Shown: positions 23,831 through 33,029, counted from the first letter of the stretch. The stretch: DNA of 38,929 nt from Clostridiales bacterium (GCA_020859985.1 JAJBVD010000019.1:1-38929); one strand, 5' to 3'. Translations and numbers: made by a program. The notes: generated from the letters alone by a model not told the origin.

Positions 23831-23943
23831 CCGACTTCCTGATCGAGTACGCGGAAGCCGCCGAGGATCTGGCGGAAGAACAACGCCGGGCTAAGGAGAA
23901 GGCCCGCGTGCCTATGAGCCACGGGAGACACAGAAGGAGGTGA
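23414..23943 (+). CDS. Tail assembly chaperone, -1 frameshift product (gpE+E'-like)
   Basis: A canonical slippery heptamer A-AAT-TTT lies at 23716-23722 in the correct phase. After a -1 slip, translation continues to TGA at 23941-23943, giving about 176 residues. The extension (YAQVGEGF..., RAYRDYARVYHTSTRDLEAK, then a charged helix) looks like real coding sequence. A 7-bp stem, GTCGGAG (23731-23737)/CTCCGAC (23758-23764), starts eight bases after the heptamer. This matches the conserved frameshift of P2 E/E' and lambda G/GT. The annotation should join 23414-23721 with 23721-shifted sequence onward. Confidence 0.85.
23716..23764 (+). promoter_or_regulatory. Programmed -1 ribosomal frameshift signal
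   Basis: Slippery heptamer 23716-23722 (zero-frame codons AAT TTT), eight-base spacer, and a perfect 7-bp stem with a 20-base loop (23731-23764). All three standard elements are present at the right spacing. Confidence 0.85.
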
Positions 23944-23947
23944 GAAC

Positions 23948-26900
23948 ATGTCCAAGACGCTGGAAACGTCGGTTGAAATATCCGGAAGCCTGAGCTCGTC
24001 ACTACAGAACGCGATCAAAAACGCGGTGGCGAAGCTGGAGGAAATGAGCCAGGAAACCCTCGACGCCGCAAGCGCCGGGGAAAAGCTGGCCGCCGAGATC
24101 TCCACGCAGGAGTCCGTCCTGAAAAGCCTTGAAAAAGGCTACACCGACTATGTACTGGCCGGGGAGGAAGGAACCGAGCAGGCCCAGGAACTTGCCGACA
24201 ATATCCAAGATCTGAGCAGCGAACTGGACGAGAACAAGGCGTCGCTGCAAGCCGCCCAGGAGGCGGCGGCAAAGCTCGCCTCCGGCATGGACGACACCGA
24301 AAGCGAGGCGGATCAGCTCCGGAGCACGATCAGCAGCCAGGAAAGTGAGCTGCAGCAGTTAAAAGAGAAATACGTGTCCCTCCAGCTATCCGAAGAGGAC
24401 ACCACGGACGAGTCGGAACAGCTCGCGAGCCAGATCGACAAGCTGAGCTCAGAACTCCAGGAGAACAAGGGAAAGCTGGCCGACGCCGAGTCGGCGGCTG
24501 ACAAGCTCGACAACTCCCTGGAGGAAGTAGAAACGGCCGCCCAGCAGGCGGACGAGGGCTTCACGATCTTTAAGGCCACCCTCGCCAACCTGGCGGCGGA
24601 CGCGATCCGCTCGGCGATCAACGCCGTGAAGGAACTCGCCAGCGAGGTGATCGAGCTCGGCTCAGAGTTTAGCAGCACCATGTCCGAAGTGCAGGCCATA
24701 TCTGGGGCAACCGCCGACGAAATGGAGGAACTGGAAGCCTGCGCCCGTGAATACGGCAGCACGACCGTGTTCAGCGCCTCGGAGTCTGCGGAAGCGCTCA
24801 AATACATGGCACTGGCCGGGTGGGACGTGGAGCAATCCACCGACGCCCTGGGCGGAGTCCTGAACCTGGCCGCTGCGTCCGGCATGGAACTGGCCGACGC
24901 CTCCGACATGGTAACGGACTACCTGAGCGCCTTCAGCATGGAGGCCGATCAGGCGTCCTACTTCGCGGACATGCTATCGTATGCACAATCTAACAGCAAC
25001 ACCACCGCCGAGGCACTCGGCGAGGCGTACAAGAACTGCGCCGCCAACCTGAACGCAGCCGGGCAAGACGTCGAAACCGTCACCTCTCTGCTGGAAGGCA
25101 TGGCGAACCAGGGCTACAAAGGCAGCGAGGCGGGCACCGCTCTGGCTGCCATCATGCGAGACATAACAAACGCCATGGACGACGGCGCGATCACGATCGG
25201 GGACACCTCGATCGCCGTCATGGACGCCGAGGGCAACTACCGCGATCTGACCGACATTCTGGCCGACGTGGAAAGCGCCACCGACGGCATGGGCTCAGCG
25301 GAAAAGGCGGCCGCACTCTCGACCACCTTCACGTCCGACTCCACCAAGGGCCTGAACCTGCTCTTGAACGAGGGGATCGACACGATCGCCGGATATGAGG
25401 AAGAGCTGCGCGGGGCCAGCGGAACCGCCGAGGAAATGGCCAACATAATGAACGACAACCTCAGCGGCGACATGGCACAAATGAACAGCGCGTGGGAAGA
25501 ACTGGGCCTCAAAATTTACGATAAATTCGAGGAACCGCTCCGGAACGCCGTCCAGTTTGTCACGTCGTCCGTGATCCCTGCCATGGAATGGATGATCAAT
25601 CACGTGCCGGAAATCAGCATAGTGCTGGGAGCCCTCAGCGCAGTGATCGTCGCCATGAAGTGGAGCTCGATCGTCAAAAAGCTGAACATGGTAAAAGGGG
25701 CGATCCAAGGCGTGATAACCGCCTTCGGAGGTATCTCCGCGCCAGTCCTGGCCGTGATCGCGATCATAGCCGTGCTGGCCCTGGCCTTTACGAACCTATG
25801 GAAGAACAACGAAGAGTTTCGGGAAAAGATCACCGCGATCTGGGACGGCGTAAAGTCGAAATTTTCAGAGTTTGGGGACGCCATTGTGGAACGGCTCAAC
25901 GACCTGGGCTTCGACTTCGAGAACTTCTCCGAGGTGCTGAGCGCCGTCTGGGAAGGCTTCTGCAACCTGCTGGCACCGGTATTCGAGGGGGCGTTTGAAA
26001 TAATCAGCGCCGTGCTCGGCACCGTGCTGGACGTACTGCTGGGCCTGTTTGACGTGTTCTCCGGTATCTTCACCGGCGACTGGGATCTGGTATGGCAGGG
26101 CGTGCAGGAAATCTTCGGCGGAGTCTGGGACGGGATCGTGGGTATCTTCACGGCCGTGACCGGCGCGCTGGAGGGCATACTTGACGTGGTGTGCGGCTGG
26201 TTTGGCACTACCTGGGAGGAAACCTGGGGAAATATAAAGTCGTTTTTTGTGAACATCTGGGACAATATCACGACATTTTTCTCCAACGCTCTGACCGGGA
26301 TCCAGAACGTGGCCACCACAGTGTGGACGGCAATCTCCGGATTTTTCACCGGGATCTGGACGGCAATCTCGACCACCTTCACCACCGTGTGGACGGCGAT
26401 CTCTGACTTTTTCACAGGGATCTGGAACGGGATCACGTCGTTCGTGACTGAAACGCTGACCGGGATCAAAACCACATTCTCGAATATCTGGAACTCTATC
26501 ACGTCCGCGCTCTCGTCTGCATGGGAGACGATCAAGAACGTGGTGCAGGTGGGAATCATGTTTGTGCAGGAGCTGATCAGCGCCGCCTTCCAGATCCTCA
26601 CCCTCCCCTGGCGCTTTATCTGGGAGAACTTCGGCGACACCCTGACCAACGCCTGGGAAACAATAAAGAGCACCGTGTCGGGTGCACTCGACGCCGTGAA
26701 GGGCTTTATCAGCGACAAAATGCAAGCCGCCCAGGAGATCCTCTCCGGTATCTGGAGCGCGATCAGCGGCGCGGCGTCAACGGCCTGGAACGCGATCAGC
26801 GGCACGGCTTCCACCGTCTGGGGGACGATCAAGGACACGATCGGCTCCAAGATCAACGCGGCAGCCACTACGGTGAGCAATGTCACGGGCACGATCAAGA

Positions 26901-27970
26901 CGACGGCGAGCAATGCCTGGAGCGCGGTTAGCTCTACGGCCTCTTCTCTCTGGGAGAGCGCCAAGACCGCGATCACAAGCAAGCTGCAGGCGGCGGCCAC
27001 AACCGTGAGCACCGTCACCGGCACAATTAAGACCACCGCAAGCAATGCCTGGAGCGCCGTTAGCTCCACGACCTCCAGTTTGTGGGGGGCAATCAGCAGC
27101 ACGATCAGCAACAAGATAAACACGGCCAAAACGGCCGTGAGCACGGCAACGAGTGCGATCAGCAGCGTGGCGTCCTCGGCCTGGAGTACGGTTAGCTCCG
27201 CAACCTCCAGCAAGTGGGAAAGTATACGAAGCACGATCAGCACGAAGCTGAGCAGCGCGAAGTCCACCGTCTCCAGCATGATGAGCGGGATCACGTCCAG
27301 CATGAGCAGCGGCCTGGGCTCCGCGCTCAGCACCGTGACGAGTAAATTCAGCAGCATATACTCCACGATCAGCAACAAAATGACGGCCGCGAAGAACGCC
27401 GTCGGGGACGCGATCAGCGCCCTGAAATCAAAGTTTAATTTCTCGTGGAGCCTGCCAAGCCTGAAACTGCCGCATGTGAGTATCACCGGCAGCTTCTCAA
27501 TCAGTCCGCCGAGCGTGCCTCACTTCTCCGTGAGCTGGTACAAGGAGGGCGGTATTCTGACCGACGCGACGATCTTCGGGGCGTCCGGCAGCACCCTTCT
27601 GGGCGGCGGCGAAGCCGGGGCCGAGGCCGTGGTGCCTCTGGCGACATTGTGGGAGAAACTGGAGGATCTGATCCAGTCCGTTTTCAACGCTTCCACGAGC
27701 ACCGGCAGCGCGTCCGACACTTCGCTCACCAGCAAGGCCGGGGAACTCTTAACCATGGAGGACTTCTCCCTGGGAACCCTGGCGAACACCGGCGGGATCG
27801 TCGTGTACTACGACTTCTCCGGCTTCACCTGGAGCCCGACCATAGAAACGGGCGGATCCGGCAGCGACGAGGACGACGAGCTCATGGCGAAACTGAAAGC
27901 CCACGAAGCCGAGTTTTTCGACTGGCTGGAAGAATTTATTGAAATGCGGGAGGTGGCTCAGTATGCGTAG
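23948..27970 (+). CDS. Tail tape measure protein
   Basis: A 1340-residue protein. Residues 1-215 are mostly long coiled coil. About 235-440 resemble the TP901 core domain (MSEVQAISGATADEMEELE, FSASESAEALKYMALAGWD, ANQGYKGSEAGTALAAIMRD). Hydrophobic segments lie near 555-570 and 600-620. A Trp-rich repeat region (~785-850) repeats a WTAIS-FFTGIW unit, and a Ser/Thr/Ala-rich repeat region (~930-1170) follows. The C-terminus holds GGGEAGAEAVVPL. Using the usual ~0.15 nm per residue, tail length would be about 200 nm. It sets tail length and probably aids DNA entry. GGAGGTGAG precedes the ATG. It overlaps the next gene by 8 bases. Confidence 0.93.
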   Translation: MSKTLETSVEISGSLSSSLQNAIKNAVAKLEEMSQETLDAASAGEKLAAEISTQESVLKSLEKGYTDYVLAGEEGTEQAQELADNIQDLSSELDENKASLQAAQEAAAKLASGMDDTESEADQLRSTISSQESELQQLKEKYVSLQLSEEDTTDESEQLASQIDKLSSELQENKGKLADAESAADKLDNSLEEVETAAQQADEGFTIFKATLANLAADAIRSAINAVKELASEVIELGSEFSSTMSEVQAISGATADEMEELEACAREYGSTTVFSASESAEALKYMALAGWDVEQSTDALGGVLNLAAASGMELADASDMVTDYLSAFSMEADQASYFADMLSYAQSNSNTTAEALGEAYKNCAANLNAAGQDVETVTSLLEGMANQGYKGSEAGTALAAIMRDITNAMDDGAITIGDTSIAVMDAEGNYRDLTDILADVESATDGMGSAEKAAALSTTFTSDSTKGLNLLLNEGIDTIAGYEEELRGASGTAEEMANIMNDNLSGDMAQMNSAWEELGLKIYDKFEEPLRNAVQFVTSSVIPAMEWMINHVPEISIVLGALSAVIVAMKWSSIVKKLNMVKGAIQGVITAFGGISAPVLAVIAIIAVLALAFTNLWKNNEEFREKITAIWDGVKSKFSEFGDAIVERLNDLGFDFENFSEVLSAVWEGFCNLLAPVFEGAFEIISAVLGTVLDVLLGLFDVFSGIFTGDWDLVWQGVQEIFGGVWDGIVGIFTAVTGALEGILDVVCGWFGTTWEETWGNIKSFFVNIWDNITTFFSNALTGIQNVATTVWTAISGFFTGIWTAISTTFTTVWTAISDFFTGIWNGITSFVTETLTGIKTTFSNIWNSITSALSSAWETIKNVVQVGIMFVQELISAAFQILTLPWRFIWENFGDTLTNAWETIKSTVSGALDAVKGFISDKMQAAQEILSGIWSAISGAASTAWNAISGTASTVWGTIKDTIGSKINAAATTVSNVTGTIKTTASNAWSAVSSTASSLWESAKTAITSKLQAAATTVSTVTGTIKTTASNAWSAVSSTTSSLWGAISSTISNKINTAKTAVSTATSAISSVASSAWSTVSSATSSKWESIRSTISTKLSSAKSTVSSMMSGITSSMSSGLGSALSTVTSKFSSIYSTISNKMTAAKNAVGDAISALKSKFNFSWSLPSLKLPHVSITGSFSISPPSVPHFSVSWYKEGGILTDATIFGASGSTLLGGGEAGAEAVVPLATLWEKLEDLIQSVFNASTSTGSASDTSLTSKAGELLTMEDFSLGTLANTGGIVVYYDFSGFTWSPTIETGGSGSDEDDELMAKLKAHEAEFFDWLEEFIEMREVAQYA

Positions 27971-28208
27971 AGTGACTGCCTACAAGGAATACACGACACG
28001 CGAGGGGGACACCTTCGACGCGCTCGCGCTGGAAATGTACGGCGAGGAAACCCTCGCCCACTACATCATAGAATTTAACCCCGACTATGCGGACGTATTG
28101 ATCTTCGAGGCGAACGTGGCCCTCCGGCTGCCGATCGTCGAGGACGCGGAGACGCCGGAAACTCTCCCGCCGTGGCGTCGGGGCGAGGACGACGAGGACG
28201 ACTCGTGA
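27963..28208 (+). CDS. Tail protein X (LysM-like)
   Basis: An 81-residue protein of the P2 gpX family, starting at ATG 27963 (GGAGG upstream) inside the tape measure 3' end. The domain TREGDTFDALALEMYGEETLAHYIIEFNPDY and LRLPIV is the short LysM-like fold that links tube to baseplate hub. An acidic Asp/Glu tail ends the protein. The stop overlaps the next start (GTGA). Confidence 0.85.
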   Translation: MRRVTAYKEYTTREGDTFDALALEMYGEETLAHYIIEFNPDYADVLIFEANVALRLPIVEDAETPETLPPWRRGEDDEDDS

Positions 28209-29122
28209 AACTCTATTACAACGGGGTGGATATTTACGACGACGTGTCGGTGAACTACTGCGTGCACGAAATGTACGCGGAAAAGCAAGCCGACACGCTC
28301 GTGATCCGCTTCAATGACACCAAGGGTGTGTGGAGCAAGTGGGATCCGGCTCAGGGTGACGTGATCCGCTTCGTCGAAGGGGCGAGCGACACGGGCACCA
28401 TGTACCTGCACTCCATGAAACCCGAAAACGGGCTCTATACGATCCGGGCCATGTCAATGCCCGCGACCGGAGCCACAAAGAAGTCCAAAAGCTGGGAGGG
28501 CGTGCGCTTTTTGCAACTGGCGAACGAGATCGCCGGAAACCACGGGCTCACATTCCAGAACTACGGCTGCACCGATCAGGTGTACTCGTATATCTCCCAG
28601 AAGAACGAGACTGACTTCGCTTTTTTCTCCCGGCTCTGTATGCTGGAGGGCGCTCAAATGCTGATCTACAACGGCAAGCTGCTGGCGTATGACGAGGCAT
28701 ACATTGAGAGCCAGACGGTGGCGGGCAGCCTGGAGATCGGCGAAAATGGAAATTTTTTCTACAAAGACAACCGGGGCCGGAGCTACGGATCCTGCGAGGT
28801 GCTCAGCGGAAGCTACTCCGGCACCTTTACGGATCCGAACGCTACCAGCTCGACCGTGTACCGGCCGGAAGGGATCCAGGCAACCAGCAACGCCGAGGCC
28901 GCACGCTTCGCCAAGGGGCTGCTCAGGAACCAGAACAAGTACAACCACACGGGCCAGTTTTCAAAATCCCTCATGCTGGGATATGCTGCGGCCAGCCTGC
29001 TGACAATCAGCACCGAGAAGGCGAGCGCCTGGAACGGCGACGTGTTCGTGTATAAAGTCCGGCACGACTTCGTGGGAAACAAATCAACCCTATATTTCAG
29101 GGATCTGGTGGAGGGCTATTAA
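28205..29122 (+). CDS. Baseplate hub protein (late control D / gpD-like)
   Basis: A 305-residue protein of the phage_GPD family. The GTG at 28205 overlaps the gpX stop and is preferred to the earlier in-frame ATG at 28172, which lies inside gpX. Visible are YYNGVDIYDDVSVNYCVHEMY, a split barrel with GDVIRFVEGASDTGTMYLHSM, FLQLANEIAGNHGLTF, and YISQKNETDFAFFSRLCMLEGAQMLIYNGKLLAYD, the most conserved hub block. It forms the trimeric hub from which the spike (next gene) projects. Confidence 0.9.
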   Translation: MKLYYNGVDIYDDVSVNYCVHEMYAEKQADTLVIRFNDTKGVWSKWDPAQGDVIRFVEGASDTGTMYLHSMKPENGLYTIRAMSMPATGATKKSKSWEGVRFLQLANEIAGNHGLTFQNYGCTDQVYSYISQKNETDFAFFSRLCMLEGAQMLIYNGKLLAYDEAYIESQTVAGSLEIGENGNFFYKDNRGRSYGSCEVLSGSYSGTFTDPNATSSTVYRPEGIQATSNAEAARFAKGLLRNQNKYNHTGQFSKSLMLGYAAASLLTISTEKASAWNGDVFVYKVRHDFVGNKSTLYFRDLVEGY

Positions 29123-29470
29123 ATGGGAACCATAAACAAAGGCACAATCGCCGGGATCGACGGCAACACGGCCCGCGTGACGCCCTCAGACGCCGGAGGG
29201 AAACCGACTGCAAAGATCACGATCCCCTGGCACCTGCGCGGCGACACCGGCAACCTCAGCAAAGGCACCTCCGTGGTGTACGTGGAGTTTGACGACGCCA
29301 CCGGCCTGCTCCTGGGCCGTGCGGACGGGAACTGGGGCGCGTACCTGCCGACGCTATCAGCGGGCACCGTGACAGCCTCCAGCGACGTGAAGGCGGCCGG
29401 GATCAGTCTCAAAGGACACACGCATGGCGGCGTCGAGACTGGCAGCGGAAGCACCGGATCGCCACAGTAA
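29123..29470 (+). CDS. Baseplate spike protein (gpV-like) with HxH tip motif
   Basis: A 115-residue short spike. The N-terminal OB-like domain (TIAGIDGNTARVTPSDAGGK, ITIPWHLRG) is followed by a Gly-rich repetitive segment and SLKGHTHGGVETGSGST. The His-Thr-His motif is the iron-binding tip seen in P2 gpV and related contractile spikes. It punctures the outer barrier on contraction. The start directly abuts the hub stop codon. It is shorter than P2 gpV (211 residues). Confidence 0.85.
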   Translation: MGTINKGTIAGIDGNTARVTPSDAGGKPTAKITIPWHLRGDTGNLSKGTSVVYVEFDDATGLLLGRADGNWGAYLPTLSAGTVTASSDVKAAGISLKGHTHGGVETGSGSTGSPQ

Positions 29471-29485
29471 AGGAGGGACAAGCGC

Positions 29486-30175
29486 ATGGCTACAATGGCA
29501 AAATGGGGATCTAAATCGTGGGTGGTGAACTCCAAACAGGTGAAAGCCCTGCAAGACCTGGCCTTCTCTTATGAGCAGGTGGCCGACGAGAACACCTCCA
29601 CAGAGGACGAGAAAACCACCAACGAACGCGGCACCGAGCTTTTCCCCCTGACATTCTCCACGGTGCTGCACTCCGGCGCTGGCGTGGACGTGCGGGACGA
29701 GATCGAGAGCTGGGGGAAACTCGTCACAAAAGTGAATTATTTTTACCTGAACGGCAAAAAGCTGGGGCCCGGAAAGCTCCAGCTCCGGAAGGTGAGCGTG
29801 AGCAACGTCAAGCTGGACGACCTCGGCCGCATGAGGCTGGCGACCTTAAACTTCGAGTTTAAGGAGTACGATCCGGACACAACAAGCGTGGTGGTGAGTA
29901 CCTCAGCACTGAAAGTCGGGGCCAGCACCAGCTCCAAGTCGGCAGCCAAGACGACGAACACGTCCGCCTCCAAGGCCACAACAACGACAATCAAGGTGGG
30001 CGACTACGTGAAGCCCACCGGCACAAAGTACGCCACGGGCCAGACGATCCCCACATGGGTGAAGCAGCGCAGCCACAAGGTGAGCCAGATCAAGACGAGC
30101 CAGAACAAGGTGCTGCTCGGCAATCCGGACGGGATCAACTCCTGGGTGTACCTGAGCGAAGTCACGCTCGTGTAA
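29486..30175 (+). CDS. Baseplate/tail protein, gpU-like N-terminus with SH3-like C-terminus
   Basis: A 229-residue protein. Residues ~1-135 (ELFPLTFSTVLHSGAGVDVRDEI, YFYLNGKKLGPGKLQLRK, RLATLNFEFKEYD) recall P2 gpU-like tail proteins in strand order, though weakly. After a Ser/Thr/Lys linker (~140-168), residues ~169-229 (IKVGDYVKPTGTKYATGQTIP, then a WVYLSEVTLV end) look like a bacterial SH3-like domain, which usually binds peptidoglycan or other wall features. The position between spike and gp25-like genes says baseplate. The function of the fusion is inferred. Confidence 0.6.
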   Translation: MATMAKWGSKSWVVNSKQVKALQDLAFSYEQVADENTSTEDEKTTNERGTELFPLTFSTVLHSGAGVDVRDEIESWGKLVTKVNYFYLNGKKLGPGKLQLRKVSVSNVKLDDLGRMRLATLNFEFKEYDPDTTSVVVSTSALKVGASTSSKSAAKTTNTSASKATTTTIKVGDYVKPTGTKYATGQTIPTWVKQRSHKVSQIKTSQNKVLLGNPDGINSWVYLSEVTLV

Positions 30176-30188
30176 AGGAGGCGAGACT

Positions 30189-30467
30189 ATGCGAGCACAC
30201 AGAAACGGGAGGCCGGAAGTCTGCGCCTCCAACCTGCTGCGGATCATGCGCGGCGAGGTGCCCTATGAACGGGTAAAAGGCAGGGACGGAGCCCTCGTGG
30301 ATAAACCCAACGCCACCGACGACGTGATCGCGGACGCCGAGTGGCTGCTGGAGACGTTCGAGCCTCGCGTCCAGGCTGACAGCATAGAGGCCAGCCCGAC
30401 GGACGCCCTCAACGGCGACTTTATGACCGCCGCCACCATATCAAAGAAGGAGGATGAAGAGGAATAA
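30189..30467 (+). CDS. gp25/gpW-like baseplate wedge candidate
   Basis: A 92-residue protein just upstream of gpJ, the place of P2 gpW (gp25 family). It has ASNLLRIMRGEVPYERVKG near the N-terminus and ADAEWLLETFEPRVQADSI, whose Glu-Pro-Arg-Val core is the conserved signature of gp25-like proteins. It is shorter than most gp25 proteins. Its stop overlaps the gpJ start (TAATG), fitting equimolar wedge assembly. Confidence 0.7.
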   Translation: MRAHRNGRPEVCASNLLRIMRGEVPYERVKGRDGALVDKPNATDDVIADAEWLLETFEPRVQADSIEASPTDALNGDFMTAATISKKEDEEE

Positions 30468-31819
30468 TGGCAGAGCTTAATTTTATTGAAACCGACGCGG
30501 CCACCATTAAGGACGAGATCCTCGAAGATCTGGAGAACGGCGTCAACGATCCACTCTATCCCGGAGACGAGCGCCGGATCTACGGCGAGGCGCTGGCAGC
30601 CGTCATTATCTCGGTTTACAACGCCGTGAACGACGCCTGCAAGCAGAAAATGCTCCGGTATGCACGGGGCGAAGTGCTGGACGCCCTGGGCGAGAACCGC
30701 GACGTCTCCCGCCTGGATCCAACCTACGCCACCACGACGCTGCGCTTCGGCGTGGACGAGGCCGTGGCGTCAAATATCATTATACCGGCGGGCACCAGGG
30801 CGACCGGGGACTTCGTGCACTACTTCACCACCGACTCCACCGCCGTGCTATACGCCGGGAGCCTTTATGTGGATATACCGGCCACGGCTGAGGGATCCGG
30901 CGAGGACTACAACGATCTGGCGGCTGGCACGATCACGGAGATCGTGGACGTCTCAGACATACCGCTGATCGACTACGTGACGAACACCACGGACACGGAA
31001 GGAGGCGGGGACAGTGAAAGCGACGAGGCATACCGGGAACGGATCCGGGAAGCTGAGAACAAGCTCAGCACCGCAGGCCCGGCCAGCGCGTACAAATACT
31101 GGGCCCTCTCCGCGAACTCACTCGTGAGCGACGCCGTGGTGGAGTCCGAAACGGAAACAGTGACGCGCACGCTCACCGCGTACGCCGGGCACGCCTTCCA
31201 GGGCGGGGCCAACCTGCTGATCGACACCCTCGTGGTGTACCTGGCCGACGGCTCCGAAGCCGTGGAGGGCGCCGACTACGAGGCCGTGTACGACGACGAG
31301 CTGCTCACCCTGACACTCTCCGGCGACCTGGCCGACGCTGAGACGGTGAGTATCGAGATCACGCGCACCATGTACGGCCGCGTGAAGATCACCGTGATCT
31401 GCGCAGGCGGGGAGCTGCCGAGCGACGAGGTGCTGGCCGACGTACTGGAGGTGTGCTCGTCCGACGACGTGAAGCCGCTCACCGACATTGTAACGGTGGC
31501 CGCTCCGGACGTCGAATACTACGACATAGAGCTGACCTACTACACCACCAAGGCCGAAGAGTCCGAGGTGATCGAGAACGTGGAAGGCTCAGGCGGGGCC
31601 ATAGATCAGTACGTGGAGTGGCAGGACTCGTCACTGGATCAGGATATAAACCCGGACTACCTGCAAAAGCTGATCCTCTGCCCGCATGACGACGACGGCA
31701 ACGAGCTGACCGGAGCCACGCGCTGCACGATCGTGTCGCCGGTATACACTGAGCTGCCGAGCACGACCGTGGCGAAATTCTCCGGGAACCTGACCGTGAA
31801 CCACGTCGTGAAGGACTAA
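30467..31819 (+). CDS. Baseplate wedge protein J (Baseplate_J)
   Basis: A 450-residue Baseplate_J protein. N-terminal LFxxG-like lead (DPLYPGDERRIYGEALAAVI), ARGEVLDALGENRDVSRLDPTYATTTLRF, GTRATGDFVHYFTTD, and the central EGGGDSESDEAYRERIREAENKLSTAGPASAYKYWAL block are typical. An extra ~70-residue insert (~220-295, TLTAYAGHAFQGGANLL onward) looks like an inserted beta domain. It builds the wedge ring with gp25-like and I proteins encoded on either side. Confidence 0.93.
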   Translation: MAELNFIETDAATIKDEILEDLENGVNDPLYPGDERRIYGEALAAVIISVYNAVNDACKQKMLRYARGEVLDALGENRDVSRLDPTYATTTLRFGVDEAVASNIIIPAGTRATGDFVHYFTTDSTAVLYAGSLYVDIPATAEGSGEDYNDLAAGTITEIVDVSDIPLIDYVTNTTDTEGGGDSESDEAYRERIREAENKLSTAGPASAYKYWALSANSLVSDAVVESETETVTRTLTAYAGHAFQGGANLLIDTLVVYLADGSEAVEGADYEAVYDDELLTLTLSGDLADAETVSIEITRTMYGRVKITVICAGGELPSDEVLADVLEVCSSDDVKPLTDIVTVAAPDVEYYDIELTYYTTKAEESEVIENVEGSGGAIDQYVEWQDSSLDQDINPDYLQKLILCPHDDDGNELTGATRCTIVSPVYTELPSTTVAKFSGNLTVNHVVKD

Positions 31820-31835
31820 GGAAGGAGGCGAGCGC

Positions 31836-32666
31836 ATGGCAGGAATGACTTTATCAGAGCTCGACTTCATACGGCTGCTACCCGTCTTTATGAGGGACGA
31901 CGAGGCCGTGATCGCGCTCAGCAAGGCCATGAACGACCTGCTCGGCACTCCTGGCGCACGGATCAAAACGATCCGAGTGTGGGACATGATCGACGAGCTG
32001 ACCGAGGCCGAGTGCGACGAGCTGGCCTGGGAACTTGACATTGACTGGTACGACTCCACCGGCATGAGCCTGGACGAGAAACGGGAAACAATCAAGATGG
32101 CCCAGCAGATCAAGCGCAAGCGCGGCACCAAGTGGGCCGTGGAGCGGCTGATCACCGCCTACTTCGGCGAGGGCTATGTGATCGAATGGTTTGACCTCGA
32201 CACCGCGCCCTACACCTTCGCGGCCCTGACTACTAACACGGAGATCACGGCCGAGAACCTGGCAAAATTCACAGAGGCCGCCGAGGCGGCGAAGAATGAA
32301 CGCTCGCACATTGTGGGCGTTTTCTACTACTGGGAGCAGGGGCCGGGCGCTGAGGGAACCGGCGACGGTGCGATCGCCTACGCCATGGACTCAGAGCTGC
32401 ACCGGTACAACTTCCGGGACTGCGGCACCTACCCGAACGTGGCGACCATCGGCGCGGCCGTGAGCAACGCCGTGGAAACCGAGCCGGAGAACGCCTCCTA
32501 CCAGTACAGCTTCACGGCAGCAGGGACGGCAACCTGCGGCACCTATCCGAACACCGGCACGCTGGGAGCCGCGACAAGCGCTGCGGCCGTCGCCAGCGAG
32601 GAAGTGGAGGCCGCGCTCTACTCGTTCGTGGCATGTGGAACACGGTGCTGCGGCCAGACAGATTAG
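31836..32666 (+). CDS. Tail protein I (P2 gpI-like) with repeated C-terminal extension
   Basis: A 276-residue protein. Residues 1-165 are gpI-like: LDFIRLLPVFMRDDEAVIAL, LAWELDIDWYDSTGMSLDEKR, IKRKRGTKWAVERLITAYFG. The C-terminal ~95 residues hold two imperfect repeats sharing CGTYPN-x2-T-x-GAA-x-S and ending in Cys-rich CGTRCCG. gpI links wedge to tail fibre, so the extension may bind the distal fibre proteins encoded next. AAGGAGG precedes the ATG. Confidence 0.85.
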   Translation: MAGMTLSELDFIRLLPVFMRDDEAVIALSKAMNDLLGTPGARIKTIRVWDMIDELTEAECDELAWELDIDWYDSTGMSLDEKRETIKMAQQIKRKRGTKWAVERLITAYFGEGYVIEWFDLDTAPYTFAALTTNTEITAENLAKFTEAAEAAKNERSHIVGVFYYWEQGPGAEGTGDGAIAYAMDSELHRYNFRDCGTYPNVATIGAAVSNAVETEPENASYQYSFTAAGTATCGTYPNTGTLGAATSAAAVASEEVEAALYSFVACGTRCCGQTD

Positions 32667-32717
32667 TGCACAACCGGCCGCCGGGCCGGTGGCAAATACA
32701 TGAAAGGAGGCACCAGC

Positions 32718-33029
32718 ATGGGCTACTTTTACGACACCTACCTGGGCTACCGCAGGAAGCAGTGGCTCCGGAGCATTTACTCCGTGCAGGTACTCGTCGG
32801 GAGCACCTGGCACACGGGAACGATCGACTCGAAGAAAATCAGCGACGACTCCCTGATCTTTTTCGTGACCTTCCCCGACCTAAACGACACCGCCTGCACG
32901 ATCACAGCCTCGCGGCTCATTGACGTGCGGGGAGAGGTGGCAGCGTATCAGCAGCGGACGATCACGAAAGTGGCGGGCCAGGGGATGCTGATCAAGATCA
33001 CGATCCCGATCTATGAAGTCACAAGCTAA
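32718..33029 (+). CDS. Small distal tail protein, unknown
   Basis: A 103-residue protein; ATG 32718 follows AAAGGAGG by eight bases and is preferred to the ATG at 32700 that precedes the ribosome binding site. It opens with GYFYDTYLGYRRKQWLRSIYS and then alternates short strands (SLIFFVTFPDLNDTACTITA). No family is recognised. It sits between gpI and the variable tail-tip genes, so it is probably a fibre or adaptor component. Confidence 0.6.
   Translation: MGYFYDTYLGYRRKQWLRSIYSVQVLVGSTWHTGTIDSKKISDDSLIFFVTFPDLNDTACTITASRLIDVRGEVAAYQQRTITKVAGQGMLIKITIPIYEVTS

Noticed and set aside
26320-27420. Repeats in the tape measure gene as a mobile or regulatory repeat array
   Set aside because: They follow codon periods and encode Trp-rich and Ser/Thr-rich protein repeats common in tape measure proteins.
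24000-27486. Long antisense open frames opposite tape measure and other genes
   Set aside because: They are a by-product of high GC and biased codon use; they lack ribosome sites and recognisable protein patterns.
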